NCBI GenBank assembly: GCA_964035015.1 | Contig: OZ035997.1 | Span: 82,039,769-82,103,768, forward strand | Length of the DNA stretch: 64,000 bases | Direction of reading: 5' to 3' | Source of the DNA: Corallium rubrum | Lineage: Eukaryota; Cnidaria; Anthozoa; Scleralcyonacea; Coralliidae | Shown here: positions 1 through 10,581 of the stretch, in pieces | Layout of the letters: each line of letters starts with the position of its first letter | Numbering within the stretch: position 1 is the first letter of the stretch | Translations under genes and position numbers: made by a program | The notes under the pieces: generated by a model | Told to the model about the DNA's origin: nothing | The model's database searches: none | What the model saw: only the letters and a program-made list of their open reading frames with translations

Positions 1-535
1 AGCTGATAGTACACAAACAATACATATTTAACTAACAGCTCAGGAGCACTAACATAGCGTCGGCCAATTACGTTTCTATTAAAATAATAAATAAACTAAT
101 AAGTTACAGTGCAAACTCCCCCCCCCCCCCCCCTCCTCCCAATTCCCCTCCCCCCACAACTGTATACCACTAAAAACAATATTGTCACGATTTTGCATTT
201 TTGCACTTTTTGCTTCCGCTACTATTAATACTCCCGGTGAGTTGTTTGTCGTGTGAAGGAGTGAGGCTGTGAGGCATATTGTAAGTTCTTTGCTCCTTTT
301 GCTTTTGAAGTTGGATAAAAAGTTGAACAGCTTTGCCTTAATTTTGATCAAGGTGTTCTTGCACATTTTTGGTAAATTTCAAAATAGACTGACTGACTTT
401 GTAGTTTAACAGTGGTCAGATGTGGCTGACAACTGCCTTGATCGTAAATACGTTCACCAATTTGCACCACATTCAGCCTTCGATCTGATCTTCCTCGGCC
501 TACCCGTGTGATATAGAGCCTCTCCGCACTTTTGC
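1..535. other. Unassigned AT-rich sequence with a poly-C run
   Basis: No gene is supported here. A C homopolymer with minor interruptions lies near 117-138. Short open frames in both directions have no recognisable domain and are low-complexity or chance. The right part probably belongs to the HINE-like element whose 3' end is at 574, but I could not find its 5' terminus. Confidence 0.5.
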
Positions 536-575
536 CAGTAGCCCGAGTGAACGCCTGACCCTGGCGTCTTGTTTG
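536..575 (+). mobile_element. 3' terminus of a Helentron-like (HINE) element
   Basis: The sequence GTAGCCCGAGTGAACGCC, then a short hairpin (ACGCC...GGCGT) and CTTG followed by T, matches the 3' ends of the two better-defined elements at 12762-13530 and 15412-17005. All three copies end at the same base followed by T, as expected for insertion at T|T. This copy has a one-base difference in the hairpin loop. The 5' end is not identifiable in the window. Confidence 0.5.
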
Positions 576-936
576 CATATCAAACATATCTTATTTTCCT
601 AAGAACGAAGTGAGACATGGAAAAATTTACTTTATCATTTTAAGAGTTCCGCCAAATAAGACAACTTGTGAGATAACAAATTAAACAGTGGTACATTAGC
701 ATGACGTTCTAACACCAGAATACATTGGTAATACAACGTGATACATCTACAATTTATTGCACGATATTGTCTTATGCAATATTCTCAAACTCATTAGTAA
801 TTCATGAACCAAAAACAAAAGAAATAATGTTTAATCAGTGTTTTTAAATCGGAGGAAAAGTACTAGTACTTTGAAATAATGCAATTCGTATCGCGGACGA
901 GGCCTGATAAACTACTACTCACATATTTATTATCCC
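576..936. other. No gene seen
   Basis: AT-rich spacer. I see no exon, RNA gene or clear repeat boundary. Confidence 0.4.
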
Positions 937-1245
937 CGTTTCCATACTGTCATATAGTCACGTGACTAGCTTAATTACCTAAACGTTACTTAGGTGTGTC
1001 AGATACACTTCAATATAAGGTATGAGTAATTTTGGTAACGATTTGTTGCCATTAACAATGGTTATAAGGTGTTTTATTGCTCAGCCTCGTTTCCATGGTG
1101 TGATGGTAACATGACTGGCTTTATTACCTAAACGTTACTTAGTTGTGTCAGATACACTTCAATATAAGGTATGAGTAATTTTGGTAACGATTTGTTGCCA
1201 TTAACAATGGTTATAAGGTGTTTTATTGCTCAGCCTCGTTTCCAT
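937..1245. repeat. Two tandem copies of a ~150-bp unit plus the start of a third
   Basis: The motif CGTTTCCAT recurs at 937, 1088 and 1237 (periods 151 and 149). The units share the run from ACCTAAACGTTACTTAG through GGTGTTTTATTGCTCAG. The second copy supplies the ATG at 1171 of the open frame that continues into the methyltransferase-like sequence, so that start codon is probably not the ancestral one. Confidence 0.8.
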
Positions 1246-1779
1246 GCTGGGCCATACACGTCACTTTATAAACCCACCAAAGCGGCCGTTGGTGCAAGTC
1301 ACAAAATTGCCAGCAACATTTTTCATGTTCCTTATGGTCCCCTTAACATATCTAGAGTAGTCGCTTGCTTTCTTCACGAAATTCCCCGCGGGATTACATA
1401 TGCTGCCAGACTATTATCTTCAAACGGCGTAATAGTCATTTTGCTGTGGAACGGCGACGATTTCTGGTTTAAAATTCGAAAGAGGTTCTCCGATGGAACC
1501 GAGGTTGGTTTCCCCGACGAAGCAAACGATTACGTGACCGTTCAAGACGTGCTGCGAGTCGCCGGGGAGAATAAATGGAGATTTCAAATGCACACTCCTA
1601 AGTACAACTTGGGTGTGAGTGAATGTTTCAAGCCCGATTCGGAACAAGGTGTTAAGATACTGGAGTGCCTTGCTTGCTACTCAAACTTGCAAGGAACAGC
1701 GGCTGATGTAAGTGGTGGTGGGCTTCGCGAGTTTCTTCACATGCCGAAGCTGAGTGGAAGGGAAGTGCACGAGTGCTGA
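1171..1779 (+). pseudogene. Histamine N-methyltransferase-like protein, C-terminal part
   Basis: The 202-codon open frame resembles, from about residue 60 onward, the C-terminal half of HNMT-type SAM-dependent methyltransferases. Seen: a helix with FLHEIPRGITYAARLL, a beta-strand-like GVIVILLWNG, a DYVTVQDVLRVAG segment, then LGVSECFKPDSEQG followed by ILECLACYSNLQGTA. That order parallels HNMT, in which a conserved 'I/V-S-D/E-C-F' is followed by 'L-L-x-FLT'. The N-terminal SAM-binding glycine motif is absent, and the first ~25 residues come from a tandem repeat, so this is truncated at its 5' end. No intron is visible. A second, shorter fragment of the same family is at 6866-6957. Either a decayed copy or the last exon of a gene; I favour a relic. 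Family assignment is by eye. Confidence 0.45.
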
Positions 1780-2783
1780 ATGGAAACCTGGGAATTCTTG
1801 TGATCTACAAATAATTTACAGCTGTATTAGCCAATCGACCGTACCGGAAAAATAGCGTCTTGTACATTTAACCACTCTTGTACATTTTAATACTCCGCGC
1901 ACATTAAATATTGTTCCCTGCAGAATATATCAGAAAATATGATTTTAAAAGGGTAAACTTTGGTAGGAATGAAATTCTTTCTTATTTAGTTCATTTTAGA
2001 CTGATAAGCAATGTTTGGTTGTTATCTGAGGTCGCAAAGCATTATGATTAAATGTACCGCCGCCCATCTTTTTCGGTACCAATTCAGAACTCGTGTCTTA
2101 TCAAGGAGCAGCAAATACAATCTTAGAACTAAGAACAGACTCGTTGTGCGATGCTTTACAATTAGATATAGAAAATAAACGGTAAAATGTGGTTACGTTT
2201 ATGCGAATCAGTCATAATTTAACGACTCTTTGAAGGTGTTCACAGTTCACACGACACCGACTGGAACCTTCTGGTGTACAGTACATCCAGTAGTTCAATG
2301 CTGTGCACTGTTTAAATAGCTATATCTCGTCAAAAGTAAATGGAAACGATGAGCAATTCAAGCACTCTGCATGCACTGAATGACGAGTCTATAAGCCTGA
2401 TACATACTATGGAGATCTCGTCATCACAGATTTAGGCTGCTCATACATCTTATTGAAGATGATTGAATTGATGACCAAGTCTTTCGAAATAAAATGTATA
2501 GAATTCTATTTATAATATAAATTATAAAAGTTCGTTTTTCTAGCTCTCTGATTGGGCGAGCGGTCCTCGCGTGGCGTTCCGAAAATCGTGATGTTTCCCG
2601 CGTAACCCATGGCAGCGGGTAACATTACATTTATTTTGCCCTAGGGAAAATTATCAAAACCGGAAGTAGATGGTTCAGTTTCAGTTTCAGTTTCTTTGTT
2701 TTCTCTAGTTTTCCTTCATTTGAAACAATATCTACATGTTTTGCTCAACATTTTTGTTGTCATTTAACATTTCATATATAACA
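1780..2783. other. No gene seen
   Basis: About 1 kb of AT-rich sequence without an open frame of note or a repeat boundary I can support. Confidence 0.4.
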
Positions 2784-2892
2784 AAGCATTTATTTACTGG
2801 TACCTCGGGAAAACAGTGTGTTTTGTGGCCACAAAGGCGGTCTCGAGGCCACAAAACACACTGTTTCCCTCGGCGACAGTAAATAAGTGTTT
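2784..2892. repeat. Palindromic MITE-like element
   Basis: CCTCGGGAAAACAGTGTG and TTTTGTGGCC on the left are mirrored by GGCCACAAAA and CACACTGTTTCCCTCGG on the right, around a ~15-base loop. The outer bases also pair (TTTATTTACTG with CAGTAAATA). A nearly perfect hairpin of this length is typical of a foldback MITE. Confidence 0.7.
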
Positions 2893-3014
2893 ATTATCCC
2901 ACCAAAGTGTAGGTTTACAATTTTAGTCTTTCTGTAGGAACTCTCTTTATTGACTTAAAGTGGTCCTCTGATGAAAATATTGTTGGAAATGTAGATGTAC
3001 ATGTTTATGGTAGT

Positions 3015-3640
<626 letters not shown>

Positions 3641-3680
3641 AGTTTCATTTCAAAATTCGTTGAAGAAAAGGTGATATTTT

Positions 3681-3913
3681 ACGTGTGAAGTTTGTATTTT
3701 GTAACGCCGCCATTAAAGTGGCCGAACGTGAGAAGAATGAGTCGAGGAGGCTTATGACGTCATGGACTCAATAACAACAATGACCCTTTTGTTGACAACA
3801 ACAATGATGTTTTGTTGTTGAGTCTATGACGTCATAAGTTCTCCTCAATTCATTCGATCTTCTCAAACACGGCCAATTTAATGGCGGCGCTCTAAAATAC
3901 AAACTTCGCATGT
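3681..3913. repeat. Foldback MITE with ~100-bp arms
   Basis: The left arm (TGAAGTTTGTATTTTGTAAC, GCCGCCATTAAA, TTATGACGTCATGGACTCAA) is mirrored on the right (TTGAGTCTATGACGTCATAA, TTTAATGGCGGC, AAAATACAAACTTCGCA). The loop around 3780-3815 is rich in AACAACAA. No open frame, so non-autonomous. Confidence 0.75.
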
Positions 3914-5395
3914 AAAATACAAACTAGAAATACATGAACGCAACAACCCCTCGCCCGCTTTCACATGCTTTTTTGAAACACCCCCACCCACCCCCTGACG
4001 AAAATAAGCACTCTTGATTATACAGCCAATATAGAAACAAACAAATATAAAAACAAATGATATTAAATCCTTGGGATATTAAATTATAGAATTTATGGAT
4101 AGGTCGATAGGATGACAAAACTGATTTCAATCATTTAATGAAAGTTGAACATATCAAAGCAAAACTTAGATTTCATTATTAAATTCTGGTTGTAAAAAAT
4201 ATATTGTTTTTAGGAGGTTTCAAAAGGGATTATTTCTAGCAAGCCTTTAAATGGCTTCTCTATGCATGTACATTTTGCAAAGGCAGAATTAAAAGTTGAC
4301 AGCTCAAAAATTACATCTATAATGGAGTCTGAGATAAAAACAGTTCAGTAGAATCGGATTCCAGAAAGAAGTATTAAACAGACAACGTTTCAGTCGAAAA
4401 TTTGGAATCACAGCCAAGAAAACCTGACAAAGCCCAAGTCCAGAACGGTTAATATAAGCGTGCTACAAGCCTAAGATAGTGTTTTAAGTTAGCTTTAGTT
4501 AAGCTGAGTTATGGTTAATTTGGACGAGCAAAGGGAAAGCACGAAAACGTGAAGCTGTGTATTGTTTTAGGACATAAGGACAAAACACAAATCCCCTACC
4601 GTTATCAACTTGAATGATTTTAAGACCACTAGTGACCATAAACACTGCAATTCAGATCGAGGTTTTCTTTACCATACGGCGTTTGGTTTCTTCAGGTCCT
4701 CTCGTTTCGCTTCAAGATATATTAAACCGGCTGTTTGTATCCTTTTCTTCGTTGTTCTCTTTTAATTTAAGTAGAGCAGGCTCCATTTCGTAATAAACGA
4801 AAGCAAAATTAATAATACTGACAGGTTTAGTTTTCTGCATCGCTAATCACCAGTGCCCAACAATTCTTACCGCGTGACACCGTCCCGAACATATATATAT
4901 ATATATATATAAACTATTTCCGAGATTACGTCTCCCTCGCTTTTTCTTCACGCGTGTAAAATGGACTCCACGCATGTCGAGATTAGCACCCTCACCGGGC
5001 TCCGGGCCTTCGGCCCTTCGCCCGGCTCGGGGATTATTTTTTTTGAATTTCGAAATAAGACTTTGCACAATTACCAAGTACCATAATTTCTTTGGGATTA
5101 TGCAGAAACATTACCGACAATATTTTCATCAGAGAACCACTTTACTCTTCTCCTATTTACACTGGCTAGTCATTGTTGTAATAATGTTATAATTGTTCAA
5201 ACAGCAGCACAAGTTCTTAGCAGAAATTTTCCGAAGTCGAGAAGACAAATAAACTTTTCCATCGCTGAAAAATATACCAGCCGTGTGGTTAAGAGCTGAA
5301 ATAGGAACTGGGTACTAATGCGGAGCGAAAAAGTGCCCAATCTAATGTTCACATGATACCGCCAAGGGCCCCGTTTTCAAATCGTTCCATTTAGA
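3914..5395. other. Gene-poor spacer
   Basis: I see no exon. A short (TA)n run lies near 4890-4910. A GC-rich segment near 4998-5032 (GGGCCTTCGGCCCTTCGCCC) has local hairpin potential and may be a MITE relic. Open frames across it are short and without recognisable domains. Confidence 0.4.
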
Positions 5396-5522
5396 CTATG
5401 TGCACACGATAACGTTTCCGAGCGTTTTCGTATTGTTAACTGTTCTCAAGGGAATCGAGAACAATCAGCCCATTACTTGAAACAATACGAAAACGCTCGC
5501 AAACGTTACCGTGTGCACATAG
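5396..5522. repeat. Palindromic MITE-like element
   Basis: CTATGTGCACACGATAACG and GAGCGTTTTCGTATTGTT on the left are mirrored by AACAATACGAAAACGCTC and CGTTACCGTGTGCACATAG on the right, around a ~40-bp loop. Confidence 0.75.
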
Positions 5523-5884
5523 CCTTCGAGCGACGTTTTGATACAATTTCGATCCGGTGCCGTGTAAACGCAACGGTGTTTTGTAACTTTTTAGCACCGT
5601 TTTCAACTCGCTCTGGACTCGTGTGAACGGCTCAATCTTATGGAATGCACTGTCAGTGTCATGTGATGAAGATAGCTTACAAAGGGTCAAATGTTTTATG
5701 AAAAGTTAAAAAGGAGGACACTCTCCTAAGAATGGTCTTTAATGCCTTATCAGTGCAATCAATTCCAAATTTAATGCCTGATTTTATATTATGTTAATTA
5801 TTAATTCTTTGAACGTTTTCATGGCGATAAAGTAATACAAATAAGTTTTGTGGAAACACCACGTAAAATATTTCTTTGCTAAGC

Positions 5885-5914
5885 TTTCGGCCTGTTGACT
5901 CAGGCCTTCATCAG
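5885..5914 (-). ncRNA. Hammerhead-ribozyme-like core in the left arm (candidate)
   Basis: On the minus strand CTGATGA is followed by an A, a GGCCTG/CAGGCC stem II with a 6-base loop, and then GAAA, the constant order of hammerhead cores. The extra A before stem II and the lack of an obvious stem III partner make activity uncertain. Hammerhead motifs are documented in Penelope-like elements, which is why the context matters. Confidence 0.35.
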
Positions 5915-6067
5915 AGCAATGACAACAAGTTGTTGGCTCACGTCATTTATAAACTAAGCAACTGATCAATTAAATCACGTAAGAATACAATGGCGTATCA
6001 CGTTAATTTTATTAATTAGAAAACAAAATCAAGAATGTTCTCCGAATAGGGCACGCCACGTGCTGGT

Positions 6068-6379
6068 ATGAAGGTATTTCACAGTAGTCAACACACATTG
6101 TTGAAGGTACTTTTCACACATAAAGATGAAGTGGATAGCTTATCTAAGCCTGGAGTGTATCGCATTCCTTGTGAGTGTGGCTTGGTATACATCGGGGAAA
6201 CGGGAAGGAACCTCTCAACTCGCCTGAAGGAACACAAGACATGTTGCATAAAAGCGAAACAAGAAAAGTCTGCTGTTGCCAAACACGCTTGGAAGTATGA
6301 CCATCGTGTTAAGTGGGAAGTCATCTCTCTTAGCCAGCGACAAGCAATACTTCACGCGAAGAACAAGAGAATCCATTGA
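6068..6379 (+). pseudogene. GIY-YIG endonuclease domain of a Penelope-like element
   Basis: The 103-codon frame contains GVYRIPCECGLVYIGETGRN, a GIY-YIG-type core (GVY about ten residues before VYIG), followed by LSTRLKEHK with the conserved arginine and then KHAWKYDHRVKWE. This domain nicks DNA for insertion in Penelope-like elements, where it follows the reverse transcriptase. Here the reverse transcriptase is absent and the frame starts within a few bases of the inverted arm, so this is a truncated copy. The minus-strand element at 62.3-64 kb has a different, more diverged GIY-YIG sequence, so at least two lineages of this type are present. Confidence 0.7.
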
Positions 6380-6576
6380 GATCGCAAAACATCAAACTAT
6401 TTCTCATCAGGGACATCCATTAAATAGCACGTGGCGTGCCCTATTCGGAGAACATTCTTGATTTTGTTTTCTAATTAATAAAAATTAACGTGATACGCCA
6501 TTGTATTCTTACGTGATTTAATTGACCAGTTGCTTAATTTATAAATGAGGTGAGCCAACAGTTTGTTGTCATTGCT

Positions 6577-6606
6577 CTGATGAAGGCCTGAGTCAACAGG
6601 ACGAAA
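6577..6606 (+). ncRNA. Hammerhead-ribozyme-like core in the right arm (candidate)
   Basis: CTGATGA, AGGCCTG, a 6-base loop, CAGG, then CGAAA. It is the inverted counterpart of 5885-5914, with one base change (A for C at 6601) that weakens the end of stem II. Same caveats as the left copy. Confidence 0.3.
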
Positions 6607-6865
6607 GCTTAGCAAAGAAATATTTTACGTGGTGTTTCCACAAAACTTGTTTATAAAGATTATAGATAGTTCTCATGTGACGTCATGGCGGCCATATCGG
6701 TGTACCGAAACAATGAAATGGCGGCCATATTGGTGTACCATCTTTATCCTATGGGAATTTATGTCTATTCTTATATTCAAACATTTCGTATTGTTTCACC
6801 ACCTCAATGGGGCCACCGACCACGGGAGTGAAAACGATCCATTGTGTTATTGTAGAACAATTGCA

Positions 6866-6957
6866 AGATGTTAAAATACTGGAGTACCATGCTTGCTCTC
6901 AAACGTGCAAGGAACAGTGACTGATTTAAGTCGGGGTGGGCTTTTCGAGTTGGAGAC
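6866..6957 (+). pseudogene. Second histamine N-methyltransferase-like fragment
   Basis: About 90 bp matches the 3' part of the fragment at 1171-1779: GTTAAAATACTGGAGTACCA here, against GTTAAGATACTGGAGTGCCT there, followed by a TGCTTGCT...TCAAAC..GCAAGGAACAG block and a related Gly-rich segment. The copy ends near the 6972 insertion boundary. A relic of the same methyltransferase family. Confidence 0.5.
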
Positions 6958-6971
6958 AACTGAAGAGAAAA

Positions 6972-8650
6972 GAGGGTCCCCTATACGCCTTCACAAAATG
7001 CATTCACGTAAAAATATTTTGTCTTTTCACGAGTCACGAAAAATCGCAAAAACTCTTTCACGTTCACACAAAAATTGAGGCAATCACGATTCACGTAAAA
7101 ATACAAAAGAAATTCACGGATTATTATTTCGCATTATCTGACCGATTAACTGAATATTTCGCATTCTCGAAGTCTTTCTCTTCAATCTCAGCAGGATGCA
7201 GCAAGTTTGAAGGATTTCTTTCTGTCCTTGCAGTCCATTGTAAAGGTCTGTTAACACTGCAATCATGCAAATTGCGTCGCTTTTTATTATCTTTGTGTCA
7301 ACACTTTGAAGCCTGAAGGTCTCCACTTGACGAGTACAATTGTCTGGAATACAATCAAACCACTTTCAGGCTTAAATCAAATTCCAATATACCGTAGAGT
7401 AGGGGAATACTGACATGACGAGTAAAAACAAGAAAAACAGTAAAAATATAAGCTCTGAAATGAAAGTCAACAATACGCAACAAAATTGCCATGGTTTAGA
7501 CAAATATAAAGAAAATACGTAAGAATCCCAGGTTTAAAATGAAGCGTTTGTTTATAAAAGCAGTTGAGTTTTAAATCTCTCAATTTTCAGTAGGAAAAAA
7601 CCTACAAAATGCGCGTTACCAGTAGCCTGTGCCCAGACCACACGCCTCGTGTATGATGTCAGGTGTAATTACAGCTCTGGAAGCTTCTGGAGTTACCCTT
7701 CGTATCGCAAAAAGTCAGATTTAGCATTTCCACATTTGAAACTTGAGTTAAAGCTACAATTTTGCTTTAATATTATTACTAATTCTTGGCATGACAACCT
7801 TGAAATGTTTGAGATAAGTATAGGTCATGAGGCCACGAGGGGATATGTGATTTATTCACCGAGGGCTAACGTACTTAATTTTCACATGGGCGAAGTTGAC
7901 AGGAGTCACACTGATAGAAAAGAAATATTGAGGGGAATATTAGAGGGGAATATTAATCTATTGTTTTGCCGGGGCTATTGAATATATTTCCCGAAAGAAC
8001 AAAGGAAACCAAGGCATGTGAAAATTAAGAAAGAAAAATGAAGAAAAACCTGCATTTTCTGTACGAGTTTTGGACTCGAATTTTGCTTCAGTGTTCGGCC
8101 AGATATGAGATATTTCGTCCTTCAATCCATTTTCATGGGTAGAAATAGTTCAGGTACAAGGCCGATAACAACAATACGTACTAGCTTCTTCGTAAATTTT
8201 CTAGTTGTTTTTTTGCAGCGGATTTTCAGTTTTTCATTGTGCACTCATACGTCCAGTAGACAATGGCTACCCCCAGCGGCCGGAAATTTGGCTTCACCCA
8301 ATCATTACTTAGAGTTTAATGTTCGCGCAATTCGCGATCGTGCATTAAATTTCACATTACATCAAGTACATGGAATTTCGGTTCAGCTGCTCGAAGACAG
8401 ACAAGACAAACAACAGAAATTCCATAAATCCTAAAAAAGCTGTTCACGCAAAACAGACTATTCACGAATCACGCTTAATTCTAGCTTTCATTCACGGGTC
8501 ACGGTTAAATCAAAAGTTACTTTCACGTGCACGTAAAAAGATTTGAAACCTTAAGATCACGAATCACGGATTTAAAAAATCATCGATCACGTTTCACGGG
8601 TAAGTAAAATAACCCAATCACGCTTCACGCAAAAAGTATAGGGGACCCTC
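6972..8650. mobile_element. 1.68-kb DNA transposon with 6-bp target duplication, non-autonomous
   Basis: The ends are GAGGGTCCCCTATAC and its inverse GTATAGGGGACCCTC. Both are flanked by AGAAAA (6966-6971 and 8651-8656), a 6-bp target duplication. Subterminal regions on both sides are packed with short TCACG/CGTGA motifs (about 7000-7120 and 8440-8640), probably transposase-binding repeats. No transposase frame is seen. A 6-bp duplication would fit an IS3EU- or Dada-like group, but I cannot assign the superfamily. Confidence 0.75.
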
Positions 8651-8659
8651 AGAAAACTA

Positions 8660-8987
8660 TAGTATAACCAAAATTAAGAGAAATAGTAACCACCCACTGT
8701 ATCCACGTCCTTCTACCCATTCTACCGAAAGTTAAAGAATCTTCGCTCACCGGCTTAGACACAGAACCAGTCAACTTCCTCAAATAAATACCGAACGACA
8801 TAAAAACAGTTTTGTAAATAGATTAATATGTTTTAGATATAAATTAGCAATATAGAAGCTTTAAGATTAGTGTAGCATTGAGCATTAAGCCAGTAGTTTT
8901 TAACAATTAATATTAATTGTAAACATATTTATATAATTCTTCTTTAGTTGTAATGTTTGATATGCATTTTATCAAATGAATGAAGAC

Positions 8988-9058
<71 letters not shown>

Positions 9059-9071
9059 ATTATTATTATAA

Positions 9072-9133
<62 letters not shown>

Positions 9134-9181
9134 TATTATTATTATTATTATTGTTACTATTACTATTACTATTACTATTAC

Positions 9182-9260
<79 letters not shown>
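8660..9260 (+). mobile_element. LINE 3' UTR ending in an (ATT)n tract
   Basis: AT-rich non-coding sequence ends in TGAATGAAGACTTTATTATT, typical of a LINE 3' end with a simple tail. The (ATT)n tract at 8985-9260 is interrupted by short AAT and ACT variants. It is shared tail-to-tail with a minus-strand LINE fragment beginning at 9265. Confidence 0.5.
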
Positions 9261-9264
9261 TATG

Positions 9265-9510
9265 TCCACATTTATACTCGGTTTTAGACCGGTTGCGCCT
9301 GAAATTATGCTACTTCCCACAGCATATCGATGGCAAGTTACGAGTCCCAGGACCTTCCTCAGGATTCTTGACGTTCCTAGTAATCCGATCTTCTGAAGAT
9401 CACCTACCCTACTATCTATTATTAGCTTGTCCAGGTTTTCTTTTGCATTCTTGGTAATCGTTCCCAAGGCACCTATGATGACAAGCAGGATAAATACCTT
9501 GCATAACCAG
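9265..9510 (-). pseudogene. LINE-type polyprotein C-terminal fragment
   Basis: Minus-strand frame with VIIGALGTITKNAKENLDKL, QKIGLLGTSRILRKVLGL and YAVGSSIISGATGLKP running directly into the (AAT)n tract as poly-Asn codons. I recognise the 'GALGT...LQK..LLGTARILRKVL' ending from invertebrate non-LTR element polyproteins, but cannot name the clade. The copy is truncated at its 5' side by the gypsy fragment. Confidence 0.5.
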
Positions 9511-9835
9511 CGACACGTGGTAAGACAAGTAACTGCTAGAGATCCAGTCCTATCGAAAGGCTGTGATTGTGTCATGAAAGGTTGGTCGTACAATTCTGAT
9601 GACGAAGACCTTCGCCCATTCCATTGTCTCTTACGGGGAATGAGAGTCATCATACCATCCAGACGCCGTGATATTGTTTTACAAGAATTACATCAAGGTC
9701 ACACTGGAATGAAAGCCCTGGTTCCCATGGTGGGCTGGCGTAGATCAAAGCATAAATCTGGCAAAGAATTGTTCTGGCTGTCCACATCACAGGGAGCCCT
9801 TCTTGGCAGAGCGTGGGCACCCTGTCGCACACTCG
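9510..9835 (+). pseudogene. Ty3/gypsy integrase N-terminal (zinc-binding) fragment
   Basis: The frame contains TARDPVLSKGCDCVMKGW, LRPFHC, GMRVIIPSRRRDIVLQELHQ and GHTGMKAL. This is the segment between RNase H and integrase plus the start of the HHCC domain (the H..GH part) in Ty3/gypsy elements. Small deletions have removed the connecting residues before GMRV and the 'WWPGID' segment, and STSQG appears in its usual place. Related fragments lie at 10430-10581 and 12015-12160. Confidence 0.65.
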
Positions 9836-9859
9836 ATCGTGGTGTGTTTAGGAAAATAA

Positions 9860-10275
9860 TAAAGGGATGAAACACGAATTCTTCCTTGTTTTGAACATCG
9901 TTTTAAGCGCCTATAGGTATTAAAATTGTAAGACAATTGAGCGAAGTACTTGTGATAATGATTATCAAAATGAGGCAAAATCTCACCTTTTAGCCGTGAT
10001 TTTGCAGCTAAATTACATATCGTATTTTCGAGAGATGTGTTCCGCAAGTAGCTAGGACACTACATCATCGTTGACACTTCGGATAACTACGAAATCCTAC
10101 GATAAGCTTTTCGGATAAAGCGGGAAGTCTCAGGATTATTGATTTATTGCACAATGATCTGACTCCGAGTTTCAGTCGGTTTCAGTATTCCAACGGTGGC
10201 TCCCGACGATGCGAGATGTCCTGGCTACTTGCGGAACACACTCCACGTTGAACGTTTGGTGTTTCATCCCTTATA
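9860..10275. repeat. Foldback insertion between gypsy fragments
   Basis: AAGGGATGAAACAC near 9862 is mirrored by GTGTTTCATCCCTT near 10259. An inner pair (TGTGTTCCGCAAGTAGCTAG near 10036, mirrored near 10215-10250) adds a longer stem. No coding sequence. It separates two pieces of gypsy integrase. Confidence 0.5.
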
Positions 10276-10429
10276 TTTTTTCCTCTCCCTCCCCCCCTTT
10301 CCCCCCGTTTTTTCCTTTTTTCCACCTTTTTTCCCGCTTCCGGTAACCGTTTTTCGTTTTTTTAAATCCCCTGCCACAGTCCCCCGCGCGTCTTTCGAGT
10401 CTGCCACAGGTTCCAACGCGCTGCAAAGA

Positions 10430-10581
10430 TGGGCTCGCTGTGTCCACATTTCCAGAAGATGCCAAAAGCTGCACCTCTCCATCCATGGGAATGGCCCACT
10501 TCACCGTGGAAACGCCTACATATAGATTTTGCGGGCCCGTTTTTGGCGACCATGTTTCTTGTAGTGGTAGACGCACAAAGT
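10430..10581 (+). pseudogene. Ty3/gypsy integrase core fragment (first catalytic Asp)
   Basis: CCATGGGAATGGCCCACTTC encodes PWEWPTS, followed by PWKRLHIDFAGPFLATMFL and VVVDA. This is the beginning of the gypsy integrase DDE core. The Asp of LHIDFAGP is the first catalytic acid. The frame is cut at 10581 by a 1.43-kb insertion and resumes at 12022 with SKWPDLEVIPM. Confidence 0.7.

Larger units (their letters stand above)
5843..6648. mobile_element. Penelope-like element relic: GIY-YIG segment between 222-bp inverted arms
   Basis: Left arm 5843-6064 and right arm 6426-6648 are close inverted copies (for example GGGCACGCCACGTGCT against AGCACGTGGCGTGCCC). Between them lies a GIY-YIG endonuclease frame. 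Penelope-like elements are known for this endonuclease and for terminal repeats that can occur inverted. The arms carry a hammerhead-like core (see separate entries). No reverse transcriptase is present between the arms. Confidence 0.65.

Noticed and set aside
8980..9396. 138-codon poly-Leu/poly-Ile frame and its minus-strand poly-Asn counterpart
   Set aside because: Product of the (ATT)n microsatellite. Only the C-terminal LINE-like part of the minus-strand frame was kept.
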